NCBI GenBank assembly: GCA_911728455.2
Contig: OU452219.1
Location: 4,400,320-4,464,319 of the forward strand
Length of the DNA stretch: 64,000 nucleotides
Direction of reading: 5' to 3'
Source: Marthasterias glacialis
Lineage: Eukaryota; Echinodermata; Asteroidea; Forcipulatida; Asteriidae
The position numbers were made by a program, and so were the translations under genes. A model generated the notes under the pieces. The model was not told the DNA's origin. It made no database searches and was given only the letters and a program-made list of their open reading frames with translations. Below are positions 1 through 10,639 of the stretch, piece by piece. The first letter of the stretch is position 1. Each line of letters begins with the position of its first letter.

Positions 1-126
1 AATTAGTATTGTTCATGTTTTTGAACTTGAGAATTTGCGACAATGCATTCTGCAAAAGTAATGAAGGAAACGGTGTGTGATATTAGAATTATATTTTTAC
101 TCTGATTATGTGTACTTTTTGTGCAG

Positions 127-281
127 GATTTGTATGAAATATCTTGGGTTGGTACATCAAGTGGAATTTTTACCTCGTGTTCCTACTGGATTGTCAAACT
201 GTTGTAAAATGGGCAAAGATATAAGTAAGGGTAAAGTGTGTAAATGTTGTGAATTCAAGAGTGTAACCAATCAAGTGCAAG
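127..281 (+). CDS. candidate internal exon, cysteine-rich (anaphylatoxin-like signature)
   Basis: The segment is bounded by a plausible acceptor (tttttgtgcag) and a good donor (G|gtaagc) and is open for 51 codons. One base completes the incoming codon and one base starts the outgoing codon. The peptide contains LSNCCKMGKDISKGKVCKCC, in which CC-x2-G-x8-C recalls the anaphylatoxin-like repeats of fibulins and hemicentins (CC..G....G..C). That family link is inference from a short motif. If real, the exon belongs to an extracellular or secreted protein whose upstream part lies left of the window. A second reading frame also crosses the segment and ends in a stop after 26 codons, so frame choice rests mainly on the splice sites. 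Confidence 0.3.
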
Positions 282-322
282 GTAAGCTACATTTGTTTTA
301 CACGTTGAAGATAAAGTACTTC

Positions 323-637
323 GTTTGTAATGTTTTACCCATACATTGATGTGTGTTAAGCACTGTATACTCAGTACTTTCCCGAGTCCTGTGAAAAAAA
401 ATCAATTAACATCTATCATAATGGTTGCGGTACCTGCTGCTAATGGATTCGAACTGCCTCTAGCTACTGGGCAGTCTTGGTAGTCTAGTTGGTAAGACAT
501 CTGCTCTAGAATGGGGGGGGGTCGTGGGTTCGAGTCCCACCTGAGGAAAATGCTTGTGATTTTTTTCACAGGACTCGGGGAAAGTACTGAGTATACAGTG
601 CGTAACACACATCGGTGTGTGGGTAAAACATTACAAA
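323..637. repeat. tRNA-derived SINE with inverted copy of its tail
   Basis: Bases 323-404 and 557-637 are near-perfect inverted copies of each other (about 80 bp, containing ACTGTATACTCAGTACTTTC and its complement). Between them lies a tRNA-like + strand head with a B-box GGTTCGAGTCC at 527-537 and an A-box-like stretch near 480-495. The right arm is the tail of this SINE and the left arm is a second tail in the opposite direction. A 15-bp direct repeat, ATTAACATCTATCAT, occurs at about 406 and 667, consistent with a target-site duplication for the later insertion. A relative of the head is at 24711. Confidence 0.6.
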
Positions 638-1030
638 TAATATTTGTTATCCCCGATGTAAAAAATTAACATCTATCATGAAGATAAAATGCTTCGTTTG
701 GAATTTTTGGAATGCTAGGTGGCAGCAGGTTAAATTTCCATTGTTAAAATAGTTCTGAGCATGCGCCAGTGTTTCCCCTGCCCGTTCAAATGTGAGGCAG
801 CCCACCTCTCTACTCTCGGTGACCACCTTGCTTATTTGTTTGCCAATATCACCACCTTACTGTGAAGGATTGCCATGAGGGAAACACTAATCATAAACCA
901 TTCATTTTTGTGTCATTTGTGAGTTTTTTTCTTGACATCCGTGTATCAAGAACTCACAACGTGGACATGTAAATAGAATCATTGCGCATTTGTGTGGGCG
1001 CAGCTTTCTTGTCAGTTTGCAGTAAGTTCT

Positions 1031-1291
1031 AACCAAAGATTATAGAGCGCCGTTGGCGCAAGATGGGGAACTGGGCCTTTATCTATTATTGGAAAGTGAA
1101 ATACCCATGGGCGCCATTTCGGCAAGTGAATGCCTGTGTTTCCCATTGATAGCAATTGTCATTGTCTACACTGGGCCGCACGTATCAGTGTTGAATCAAC
1201 AGAGTCACTTGCCGAAATGGCGTCCAGTGAGGTTTCACATTTCAGCCAGAGTTCCCCATCTTGCGCCTACGGTGCTCTATAATCTTTGGTT
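1031..1291. mobile_element. MITE, long-hairpin family (copy 1)
   Basis: The ends are about 42-bp inverted repeats starting ACCAAAGATTATAGAGCGCC, with the complement ending at 1291. Immediately inside them a second inverted pair occurs (GCCATTTCGGCAAGTGA and its complement), so the whole element can fold on itself. TA dinucleotides flank both ends (1030-1031 and 1291-1292), as for Tc1/mariner-type insertions. A diverged sister is at 3742. No coding capacity is seen. Confidence 0.75.
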
Positions 1292-2444
1292 ATCACTCAG
1301 TTCATTAGCCAGGGGTAACACTGGCATGCGCACATTGAGAATGGATTTAACCGCTACGTTTTGCTGCCACCTAGTGTCCCAAAAAGTTTTCCAGAAACGG
1401 GAAGGAATTTTTAAAAAGTTACGAATTGTCATTTAAAGTTTGCCCTGTAAAATATTGTTATATATTGATGCACATTCTATTCAGGAGACAGTAAGTATAA
1501 ATGTGGACAGTGATCTCATAGTTAATATCTTGGTAAATCCATTCGTGTGGAAATATTGTACCATGTGAGGACAAGTGGTTGGTGACAATGTTTAGTGTAA
1601 AAAAAGTTATAATTCCCCTGGCCGTTGCCAGAAAACAAAATTGTATAGAGCTAACTTTTGGACAAGCTTATGCAAATGGATTTTAACATTCTTCCAGAAA
1701 AAAAAGATTATTTTAATGTGTATATACCTCACAAAGAAACCAATAAAGGTAAGCGTTCTGCCACCCCCCCCCCTGCTACTAACAACTTGTGACAGTCTCC
1801 GACATTCATGTTGAGTTTCATCGACAGTCAACAAAATGAGGATGTATCGTTCAGTTTTTATGATTGTCATAAACAGAAATTATTAAGTGTTATTTTTAAA
1901 AAATTTCTGTAATTTTTTATTTTAATTTGAGATGTTTTAAATGAACCTGTATTGTTATTCACACATCAATCGTTGCTGCCTCAAAACTGAAATCATGGAG
2001 GGAACTTAATTTAATTGAAAGTGCTCAGTAAGTTTGTATCTACACTGAAATCAGAATTATATTAAAAAAAAAAAAAAAATGCACATCAGTGAATGGTGCA
2101 ACCCCAAAAAACAAAAACAAAAAGAATTATATTATACCAGATGTTTAAATAATGTCAGTACTTGTACATGTATTTTAATTTGTTATGTCAAGGTATTTGT
2201 GTTTGTTACAATTGATTTGAAATTCAGTATATGTTCTAACAGCAACCAATGAAATACTTGCTGTTTATAACAGATGGTGCACATATATATTTTTTAAAGA
2301 CTAACTAATGTATTACTGTTTAAAGTGTTTTGTGACCGTCATTTCAATGACTTACCTGTAGTACATTGTGGATGAGTGTTAAGGTTTTATTCTTGTTGAA
2401 AAAGTCAAATTTACTTGTGTATAAAATTATACAACATTTTGCAG

Positions 2445-2566
2445 AGTCGTATGCTTTAAAAGTAAGGAAATCGTTGTGTGGCCGGAAGGACGCAACAAAA
2501 GTGCGACCGGCAAAAGGTCGTAAGCAATTACTGTCCTCTAGAGCTGTATTACAGTTCTATGGTTGA
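2445..2566 (+). CDS. possible terminal exon, basic peptide tail
   Basis: It follows an acceptor (acaacattttgcag) and stays open for about 40 codons to TGA at 2564-2566. Its incoming phase fits the outgoing phase of the segment at 127-281 (g|ag giving Glu). The peptide is rich in Lys and Arg (for example VRKSLCGRKDATKVRPAKGR). I recognise no domain. A strong internal GTAAGG at about 2462 could instead be a donor, and no polyadenylation signal follows closely, so this is only a candidate partner for the first exon. Confidence 0.18.
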
Positions 2567-2651
2567 AACGGAAAAAATGTCATGGGTGTAATTCTAGCAA
2601 CAAATATATACAATAGTTTTGCCCTGTACATTTTGTTTTCAAAATAACCAT

Positions 2652-2979
2652 GAGCAAGTTCGAGTGCGCACTATGGTTGTGCGACTAAAGGTCGACCATC
2701 TTGACCCCAACCAAGGCTGGTCGACCATTGCTGGACTGCTGTTGTCGACAATTTGGAACCAGCCTCAGGACCTTGGTTTTTTCCCTGGTTCCGATAGCCT
2801 TGTTTCATGCCAACCTGGAGCAAATTCGAATGCGCACTATGGCTAACTAAAGGTCGACCATCTTGACCCGAACCCAGGCTGGTCGACCATTGGTTGACCG
2901 CTGTGGTCGACCATTTGGAACCAGCCTTAGGACCTTGGTTTCTTCCCTGGTCCAGATAGCCTTGTTTCATGCCAACCTG
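2652..2979. repeat. two-copy tandem repeat, about 164 bp
   Basis: Unit 1 (2652-2817) and unit 2 (2818-2979) each start GAGCAA(G/A)TTCGA(G/A)TGCGCAC and end TTGTTTCATGCCAACCTG. Each carries several GGTCGACC-type palindromic blocks. The unit start resembles the terminal repeat of the element at 4661, so these are probably internal or end pieces of the same transposon family. Confidence 0.8.
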
Positions 2980-3373
2980 TCTGAAGCGCAGAAGGGAACC
3001 AGTGACGCTATTGCAGATTGGCGGAAAGTCATGGAAGTGCATGGATCGGTGCCGACAAAGAATTGTGTTTAAACTAGCATGTGCATTGCTAGTCAGTGGT
3101 CAACCACAGTTTGACCAAATGTGTGCAGTTGAACTTGCTCATCATGTTATTGTGTATGACCTTTTGCTGGGGCAAAAACTTGTAGTTTGTGTGCGATATA
3201 AAACATGATGTAATCATCTTTAAAAAAAAATTAGGCTAGGATGATCTGTTTGTTTATTTACTTATTTTATTTGTTTTTTTCCTGCTTTCTAAAGTTGTTA
3301 ATTTAATTCCAATATTGGTAATTTGACACAGTAAGAAAAACATTTGATGGTAAAGACCTAATAATATTTTAGG

Positions 3374-3399
3374 CATGGAGGTAGAAGTCTACCTCCATG
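3374..3399. repeat. short perfect hairpin
   Basis: CATGGAGGTAGA and TCTACCTCCATG are 12-bp arms separated by two bases. No neighbouring gene gives it an obvious role. It is probably a remnant end of a transposon. Confidence 0.6.
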
Positions 3400-3741
3400 T
3401 TTCAGGCAAGCTCGCAGGCAATGTTTATTCATTGATTATGCTGGATTACCAGAGGTCTAATAACCTTTTCCAAAACTGATGCTTTGGCTGAAGGTTCCCG
3501 CTGGGGCTCCGTCAGTCATTTTGAAAACATACACTTTCAATATTGAACTTCATACAGGTGCCTAATGCTGAACTGAAGCCTAAACTGCATTCTCAAAAAT
3601 GGCCCATAAATATCCTCGACAATAATGTGGACGTTGCCTGGCTGATGGTGACCAAGCTCGCCACAAGAGGGCTCGCTACATTCCCGTTATTATGAATCAT
3701 GGGTGCATCTCTTTAATTAATCTCATACTTGGATGCCTCAC

Positions 3742-3981
3742 ACCAAAGATTACAGAGCGCCGAAGACACAAGATGGGCAACTGGAGCTTTATCTATTGTT
3801 GGAACATGAAATACGCTTGGGCAAGTGAACGTTTTGTTTTCCATTGATAGCAATGGTCATTGTGTGCACTGATCTATTGTTGTATCAATAGAGTTACTTG
3901 TTGAAATGGCTTTCGTCCAGTGGGATTTCACATTTCAGCCAGATTCCCCATCTTGCGCCTTCGGCGCTCTATAATCTGTGC
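3742..3981. mobile_element. MITE, long-hairpin family (copy 2)
   Basis: It is a diverged copy of the element at 1031. It begins ACCAAAGATTACAGAGCGCC and ends with GGCGCTCTATAATCTGTGCT. The internal ATTGATAGCAATGGTCATTG segment is also shared with copy 1. Terminal repeats are less perfect, so it is the older insertion or has decayed more. Confidence 0.7.
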
Positions 3982-4182
3982 TACGTACTTACACACGCAT
4001 ATCCTGTCCGCCATCGTGGGAGTCAAGATATAAAAATATGAACAGACCTTTCTCGTGTTTACAAACATTGGCTACCATTTTGTATGGAGGGCCTTTAGTA
4101 ACACAAAATAAACAAAGTGGCTTGGCCAAAATGTGTCCTGTTTGGTAAAACATAAACAATTTTTTATGAAGTATGAGCTTAC

Positions 4183-4353
4183 TTTTTGTGTTAGATAGTC
4201 AGTTGTATTTACCATTAATGTGGGCATTAATTTCGTAGCATTATTGGTCAAATGATAAACTGTTGTATTTTTGGCACTAAAGTCCGCCTGTACTTTGGCA
4301 AAACTCGCAGCTGTGGCGTTGCATAAGAAAGGTCTATCCTGTTGGTCGGTCAT
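4183..4353 (-). CDS. candidate first coding exon, unknown protein
   Basis: Reading the - strand from ATG at 4353, 57 codons stay open to a strong donor (CAAAAA|gtaagc). The peptide begins MTDQQDRPFLCNATAASFAK and ends TTDYLTQK. It looks like a soluble helical N-terminus; I see no signal peptide and no family I can name. The ATG sits directly after a CRE-like TGACGTAA and, a few bases further upstream, the NRF1-like palindrome TGCGCATGCGC. That arrangement is typical of a broadly expressed TATA-less promoter. The frame stays open upstream of this ATG, so a longer N-terminus is possible. The next exons should lie to the left (below 4183), but I could not identify them. Confidence 0.4.
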
Positions 4354-4410
4354 TACGTCACACGCGTGCGCATGCGCTGCACGCCCTAAGTTTTCGCTAC
4401 TTCGTGTTAT
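4353..4410 (-). promoter_or_regulatory. candidate promoter: CRE-like and NRF1-like motifs
   Basis: Within about 25 bp lie TTACGTCAC (4353-4361, CRE-like) and the palindrome TGCGCATGCGC (4367-4377, NRF1-like). On the - strand they sit just upstream of the ATG at 4353. The region is locally CpG-rich in otherwise CpG-poor sequence. On the + strand a TATAAAG at about 4410 would point the other way, so bidirectional activity cannot be excluded. Confidence 0.35.
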
Positions 4411-4660
4411 AAAGCTGGCGTATGTTACTGTGTTTGTTTTACCGAAAAACACTCATTCCTTCGTTCAGAGACACTTCTTGTGAAAGAAACTGACAGTTCT
4501 GATAAGACCTTGAAAGGCAAGTCCAGAAATTGTTGTTCTTGCATTAATCATCAATGCAAAAAGTTCAATGCATTTCCTATATGGGCTTCCTGCAATCGAT
4601 GGAGCCAGTTTGTGTAAAGTGGGCGTGACTTACAGGGGAATTACGTCACACTTACCAACA

Positions 4661-4993
4661 GGAGCAAGTTCGATCAAGGACCGCTGGTTAACTAGTGGTT
4701 GGTTTGTGACGTACGTAGTGCATGCGCACTGAAGTTGAAGTGCGAACGACTCTAGTCATGTCACGTCAACGCGACCATGAGAAAACGGCGAAATCAGCAT
4801 TATCACTTTCCTGATAACTGGTCCCCTCTGCATTGTGCTTATGAAACGGCTATTGGTAACCAGCGATGTGACCAACCTCGATAGGCTGGTCGCGAATAGT
4901 CGACTAGACTAGTCCAACCATCGTCAACTAGCGTGGGTTCGATCAGAGTTAGTCGAACTATGGTTAGCTATGGTCCTTGATCGAACTTGCTCC
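4661..4993. mobile_element. terminal-inverted-repeat element, 333 bp
   Basis: The ends are a perfect 22-bp inverted repeat starting GGAGCAAGTTCGATCAAGGA at 4661, with its complement ending at 4993. The interior is rich in GTCGAC, CTAGTC and GGTTAACT-like blocks and resembles the tandem units at 2652-2979. No ORF of note and no clear target duplication are seen. Confidence 0.7.
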
Positions 4994-4999
4994 AGGATG

Positions 5000-6380
5000 T
5001 ACACCTGGTAAGTCTGCTGCCATCTAGTGTCTTCAAAAGTCTCCCATTGGTCTGTTGGCAGAGTTACCCAGAACTCAACATAGAGTTGCTCTTGAACAGG
5101 AAATTTTGCTACAAAAATTCTGCTAAGGGAAAACCAAAAAACAAAAACTGGGATACAATCACAAATTGCATACATTGAAAAAAGTGTTGGTGGTAATTTT
5201 GTTTTTTGTGATTACTTAATTGATATTGACCCTCCGTCTTGACCTTTTTGCCATTTTGTATTGGGTAAGAGAAAACCAATTTCCAGGTAAAAAAAAAACA
5301 TTAAAATAAGCTCCTCTAGGAACGAAATTGTAGTTCTGAGACTTATTTCCATGTCTTGTCCGAGAGACTACAACTATTGATCGTTTGTCAACATTAAACT
5401 TGGTTTCCTTTTTTTTTTTTCTTTTTTCTTTTACACATTCTAACGGAAATGTCTAGTTATTTTTTAAAGTAAAAATAGCATTTTCCTTTAAAAACCTAAA
5501 ATTTCTGGTACATAATTTCAGAATCATGTTGCAGGAAAACTCTTTGCGATGTGTGTCACTCAAATTGGTGTAATGTTACACTAAATGCAGCATTTTTTTG
5601 TTTTGTTTTTTGAGGGGTGTTGTTTGGTTTTTAAAGGTTTTTAACTTTGTTTTGTTTTAACTTTCCATGGGGGACAGTCAGAAAAAAAAGGAACTTGTAG
5701 TGTGAAAAAATAGGATTTTGTTCGGATTAATAATTAGAGTTTTTCTTGTTTCTGATATCTCTGTTTAATTTGTATCCCACTTTGAATTGAGACTGATTGT
5801 GTATAATAACCATACTAGATTTAACAGTGTATTCTTTACTGTTGTTGATGTTGTTATTAATGTTATTTATTTGTTTTTTAAAGTGTTCAGTTTTCTTTCA
5901 TTGGATTTTTCAATTTTTTTTTCTTTTTTAGTTTTGTGTGTGTGTTGTTTTTGTGGTGTTTTTTTTCGTTCTGGACTGTTCGTTGTACTTGAACTAAGTG
6001 GCCTTTGTTAATATAAACTACTTTCTGCACAGGCACGGAGTAATGGAATCAATTTTACTTATTTTTATTAATTGTTATCTTTGTGCCTCTTTTGACACTT
6101 GTTTTTTTGATATCCAAGTAAGAACATGTTCGAATGAGGCTGAGGGATTATTCGTCAATGTTGGTGAAAAATGTGTTGACTGGTAGTTAATTTTCTGGCA
6201 CTCTGATTTATCCAATCTATACCATTATACTTGTATATGTACATTTAAAATCCAGGTAATGTATATATTGTGAAAACTAGTTGCAAGAACCGTTGTTTTG
6301 TCAACCGAGCATTTAAAATATATATTTTTGCAAACCACCAATTATTCAACTTTTTTTTTTTTTTTTCTATTTCTTTAAAT
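5000..6380. other. non-coding, T-rich; nothing recognised
   Basis: This stretch is dominated by T-rich low-complexity DNA with scattered short open frames that look random. I found no splice-bounded exon, RNA gene or complete repeat. Confidence 0.5.
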
Positions 6381-6384
6381 CAAA

Positions 6385-6455
6385 CAGTAGCTCAGTAGTT
6401 GGGGTAGATTGGGGTTACAAGTGCAGTGAGTTCGAATATTGACTCGTGGGGGCGC
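6385..6455 (+). repeat. degenerate tRNA-like (SINE) head
   Basis: TAGCTCAGTAGTTGG resembles an A-box region, and GTGAGTTCGAATATTG lies at B-box spacing. The cloverleaf is not maintained, so this is a SINE relic rather than a tRNA gene. Confidence 0.35.
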
Positions 6456-7239
6456 TTTGAAAGTTAATCACTGAATGCCTTATAAGGACATTAGTGGTTG
6501 TGACTGTGGCTGCGGCTTGATGGTCACGTGACCATTCCTTTAAGCTTAATAGCCGGCCCATAAATCTGCCCTTAGCAACATGTGGACACGGGCTAAGACA
6601 TGGTCATCGGTGGCTGAGCACCATGCAGCAGACGGCCACGTGCATATACAAACCAACCCCATTTTGCAAGATGTGGGGATACTGACCAACAGTGTCGTAA
6701 GGTTCGTGGAGTCCTTTGAAAATATTGGCATTTATTACATTGAGATCATGGTGATACCCATAGGCTTACATAATAGTCACAATACCGAGAGGCACTTGCA
6801 TTTCAAGATAGATATCATCATCTTAAAAGATTGCGCCCCCTACGGCGGGCGCCTTCCCCTCAGCCTAGCCGAAGCCACAGTTCTCGCAAAGGCCCAGAGT
6901 TAGTCAAATATTTCATTCGTCATGGTACCGTGTTATTTTGAGAGTGAGAATGGGAGAGCCTAACTCAAGTGACGGTTCATTCGTAAACACACAAGTATTT
7001 TTTGATATTTAAATAGTGGATTCCACAAATATTTGCATAATGTCCTGATCACGGCACTAAAGTAAACCGTGCGAATGGCACATTATGGTCATGTGCAAAC
7101 AGGACGTGTAAGGAAAACACGTGTCTTGTAATTGAAATTATCATTTGATATCCATCGACCCCGGATGTAGAAACAAATTTGTTTCGGGTATTATATTACA
7201 CCGTTGGTTTTTGGAACAGTAAATTAGTTTTAACCTTTA

Positions 7240-7266
7240 ATTCAATTCAATTCAATTCAATCCAAT
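7240..7266. repeat. (TTCAA)n microsatellite
   Basis: About five TTCAA units precede TCCAATTCCGG. Such pentamer tails often mark the 3' end of a non-LTR element, but none is clear next to it. Confidence 0.7.
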
Positions 7267-7269
7267 TCC

Positions 7270-8420
7270 GGTTTATTGTAGTAAGAAACACTTAACTAAA
7301 AGTCATGGGCTGAGAAAACCAGTTTACAGGTAGAAAATCAGCAATATGAAAATACAATTAAGAGCCAAACTACAATAAAGCACAAAAAGAATTTCATGAC
7401 GAAAGAACGAAGAGAAACGCAGTAATATTCTAAAAAGAAAAACGACCGAAAAAATGATAGGAAAATTATGGGCATAAAACATTCACAAAATACTTTCAAT
7501 CGCGAATGAGCAACCGCTTACCGTGTACCCACCCCCCACCCCGTTCCACCAAAAATCATGAAACAACCAGCTCCAACAACCATTCAACAAATTAGGTGAT
7601 TCCCATTTAGTGACAAGTAAGTGAAAACGATTTACTGTTGGCCATGGGTGACGATGCAAACACGCTTATTTTGGTAGTGGCTAATTCAAAATAAGCCCAT
7701 GGTGATTTGGGGGTCTTCGAAGGCTATTTTCTCGACTTCGATTATATTTTTCGACGGAAATATTTCTCTGCGGGAGGATTGGTATGAAGGGAGCTTTCAG
7801 ATTGAAACTAATTATACAATTTTTTTTCTTATTGGTATTTAACAATCCAGGAGGCCTACCTTGTCTTAAATGGCTAACATCGTTTTTTGTTTAAGTGGCA
7901 ATTATATCTCATCCACTAGTTGTCAATAGACACACCATTATATTATCCAACCGACATGAGAAAAATTACAAATTTTGCGTTTATTAGTAAAAACATCAAC
8001 TACAAATTGCCGTGGAATTTGAATACGTTTTTATCAGGCTTATTTCATTGCAGCAGTAGAAATAAGTAACGGTGATGTATTGGGCTACTATATACATGCA
8101 GTGTTATAGAGGCTCTCATGTAAGGCTACATGATACCGAAATGTTTCTCTAGAGGATTGGTACTATAGGCCAACTTTACAGTCAATTTGTTTTTAGATTG
8201 AAACTAATACATTTTTATTTTTAACAATGTTGAAATTCTGTTTGGGAGTTTACTGGTAATGCGTTTGAGGTAGGCTTAGGCCTATTGACTATCAACGTGC
8301 CATAGGTACGATCTGCAAGCAAGGATTGGGAAAAGACCGCCCATCGTGTCTGATCATTAGGTTCCGTAGGCGCGATTATTTTTCCTTTGCACAATAAAGC
8401 AATGTTTGCGGGACTCAAAA
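7270..8420. other. non-coding; nothing recognised
   Basis: AT-rich DNA with no convincing exon or repeat family member. Two passages share an 'attgaaactaat' phrase (about 7801 and 8197), suggesting an old duplicated repeat. Confidence 0.4.
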
Positions 8421-8433
8421 AAATATTTCCAAA

Positions 8434-8592
8434 GACATTTGCGATAATAATATTTGCTACATCGCAAAGATTTGCAAGGATGTTCGCAAATATGTTTGCG
8501 ATAATTTTGCGACATCGCAAGTATTCGCAAAGATATTTGCGATAATATTTGCGACATCGCAAATAATTATTTACAAAGATATTTGCGATGTG
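8434..8592. repeat. degenerate array of TTTGCGATAATATTTGCGAC-type units
   Basis: The motif ATTTGCGATAATATTTGCGA and its partial complement CATCGCAAA recur about four times, so each unit is itself nearly palindromic (TTTGCGAyATCGCAAA). Long open frames on the - strand across it are a by-product of the periodicity. Confidence 0.7.
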
Positions 8593-9421
8593 TGATGTCC
8601 CTTCAGGGCCACCATAATACACTAATTTCAACAAAAGTATGGATATATGGTCTTTATGAGGTTAACATTGCATACAATCCACACTTTATTTAAGCGCGCC
8701 CAACGGTAGACATGAAAACGAATGCACCAAATTTGCCTCGCTAAAAATATTTAAAAAAAAAAAACTAAATTTAAAAACTAAGGGGAAAAAACAAAAAACG
8801 AACAAACAACAACAAGATAGTAGAATGCATTAGTTTTTTAAATGTAAATTTCAAGGATAATTTGCAGTGGCAAATGAAACCAACCAAAATAAGTAGTGCG
8901 AGTCGGGAGAGTGTCGGTAAAACAATTAGTCTTTTTTGTTTTGTTTTAAACCTCCACCTCGATCCCTACACCCACTACCAACCGTATAACGAAGTTTTTC
9001 CCTGTCCGGAATGTATCCATAGTGACCCGGAATTCCAAAAGGAAAGAATTCTGGCTCCAAACTTCACGATTCAAACATCTCTCATAACCCATAAGCATCA
9101 TATGCGACATACGTCACTGTGAAGTGCTGCTCTATTAAATAAAAGACATTCTATAATTATTTCTTCTTCTCCGGGAACGATGTAATTGGCCGTCTGGGCG
9201 CAATGTGTATTGTTCTCGCGGAATACCCCCATCATGTCGGGGGAACCTTGACATACAAAGTATTGAAGTAATTCACAGTCAGCACTTCAATCAATACAAC
9301 TCGTTATTTTGTGGGTCCATTGGTCTTTAATGTCACACGGTCATAAAATCCATGTCGTTGTTTTCCTCTTCGTTTTTCAAAGCTATAGACGACGATTGCG
9401 TCACGGTTAGAAAGAATATTA

Positions 9422-9498
9422 TTGAGTTCCACTATCCTGCATTGCATCCTGGCCTATTATAAATAGGCCAGGATGCAATACCGGATTGTGGAACTCAA
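9422..9498. repeat. 36-bp-arm inverted repeat (hairpin)
   Basis: TTGAGTTCCACTATCC...TGGCCTAT (9422-9457) pairs with ATAGGCCAGGATGCAAT...GGAACTCAA (9463-9498) around a 5-base loop, with about three mismatches. A poly-C tract begins directly after it (about 9502). It is probably a small foldback transposon. Confidence 0.8.
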
Positions 9499-10128
9499 CT
9501 ACCCCCCCCCCCCCCCACCCCACCCCGAGTCCCCCATGGCTATATGTATCAGGTGTACTTGAAAGAAAAATGCCGCAACTGGAAAAGGTGTCCCAAATAT
9601 TGATCCTTAGTGTTGGGAACACGTTCCTACCTCCGTGTGGTATTGGGGAGGCGGGGGGGGGGGTCATCCTCTCCTAGCCCTCCGGCTGTTCTGGCTTTCA
9701 CCCTTACCCGCACACATTCTCAAAATGCGCATTCCCGGGAAAAACTCTATTGTTCTTTCCTTTGAGTCCCTATATATACTCCACTGTCACTTCTTAGAAT
9801 TTTCAGACTACCCGTAACTCAAGTTTGTTTTCGTTTGGCCGCTCTTGGTCCTCTACGAGTCCTCGCTTCATTGTCACGATAACTGCTGTATGATAAATGA
9901 CTTGCTTATTTTAAAATCAGTGTTGAAGACATTTTCTCGAATGTTGTGCATTATTAATAATGATAACGATGGATAATCTGGAAAAGAGAAATATTACAAA
10001 TGTGCCAAAAAATAACGTATAATAAAAAAAATCACGGATTGAATACTTTAATTAGGCTAGTATTCGTAGCGTTCATTGGAGGAAAGTTTGACTGCTGACT
10101 TTTATTAGGTACGAAATCAGACCCTCAA

Positions 10129-10143
10129 CCAATAGAGGGCGCT
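10129..10143 (+). promoter_or_regulatory. CTCF-like motif
   Basis: CCAATAGAGGGCGCT matches the animal CTCF core CCASYAGRKGGCRSY at 14 of 15 positions. Similar strings also occur in SINEs, so binding is only a suggestion. Confidence 0.25.
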
Positions 10144-10639
10144 GCGCTCGCCGGAGTTCTTTACGTCCACGGTGCAAGAGCCTTACAATGTTATAATCTT
10201 CTTTGTCTTCGGTTGTGGGAGTTATTTTCGTAGTTTTGCTAAACGCCGAATTAAGGTTTGTAGTATACATATATAATACATAAAAACCAGCTTGGTTTTA
10301 TATTTACAAAACGAAAATAAAAGTCTTACATTTTGATGCAGAATGAAACACAACGGTTGGTGATAACTTGAACTTGAAGTTACTGAGACCATGCTAAGAC
10401 CACGTGGAAGGGAAAAAATAATTAAAATAGTTTCACAAATGATGGGAAACTTGAATAAAGGTGTGTGTTACTAACAGTGTTAGTAAACTATTATAGGCAG
10501 TATTTTTTATTGAAACAGGTTCAAAATTAACACATTTTATTTCTTTTTAAACTTGTTTCAGACAAAGTAAAAAATTAGTAGTTAGTAATAGTATGCTAAT
10601 ACTTATAGAACTGTTAATTATTATGAATAACATAATAAA

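Noticed and set aside
1053-1436. A 127-codon + strand open frame
   Set aside because: It lies mostly inside the hairpin MITE at 1031-1291.
1741-1860. Protein-like - strand phrase LTVDETQHECRRLSQVVSSR
   Set aside because: No acceptor or donor bounds it and it ends in a C/G tract typical of MITE debris.
2671-3042. A 123-codon - strand frame with an internal amino-acid repeat
   Set aside because: The repeat is simply the two-copy 164-bp tandem duplication read through; the unit is transposon-like DNA.
6580-6903. Frame with SSVAEHHAADGH, faintly like the end of a Penelope-type GIY-YIG endonuclease
   Set aside because: The resemblance is limited to one short phrase, and the downstream GIY-YIG residues could not be seen in any frame.
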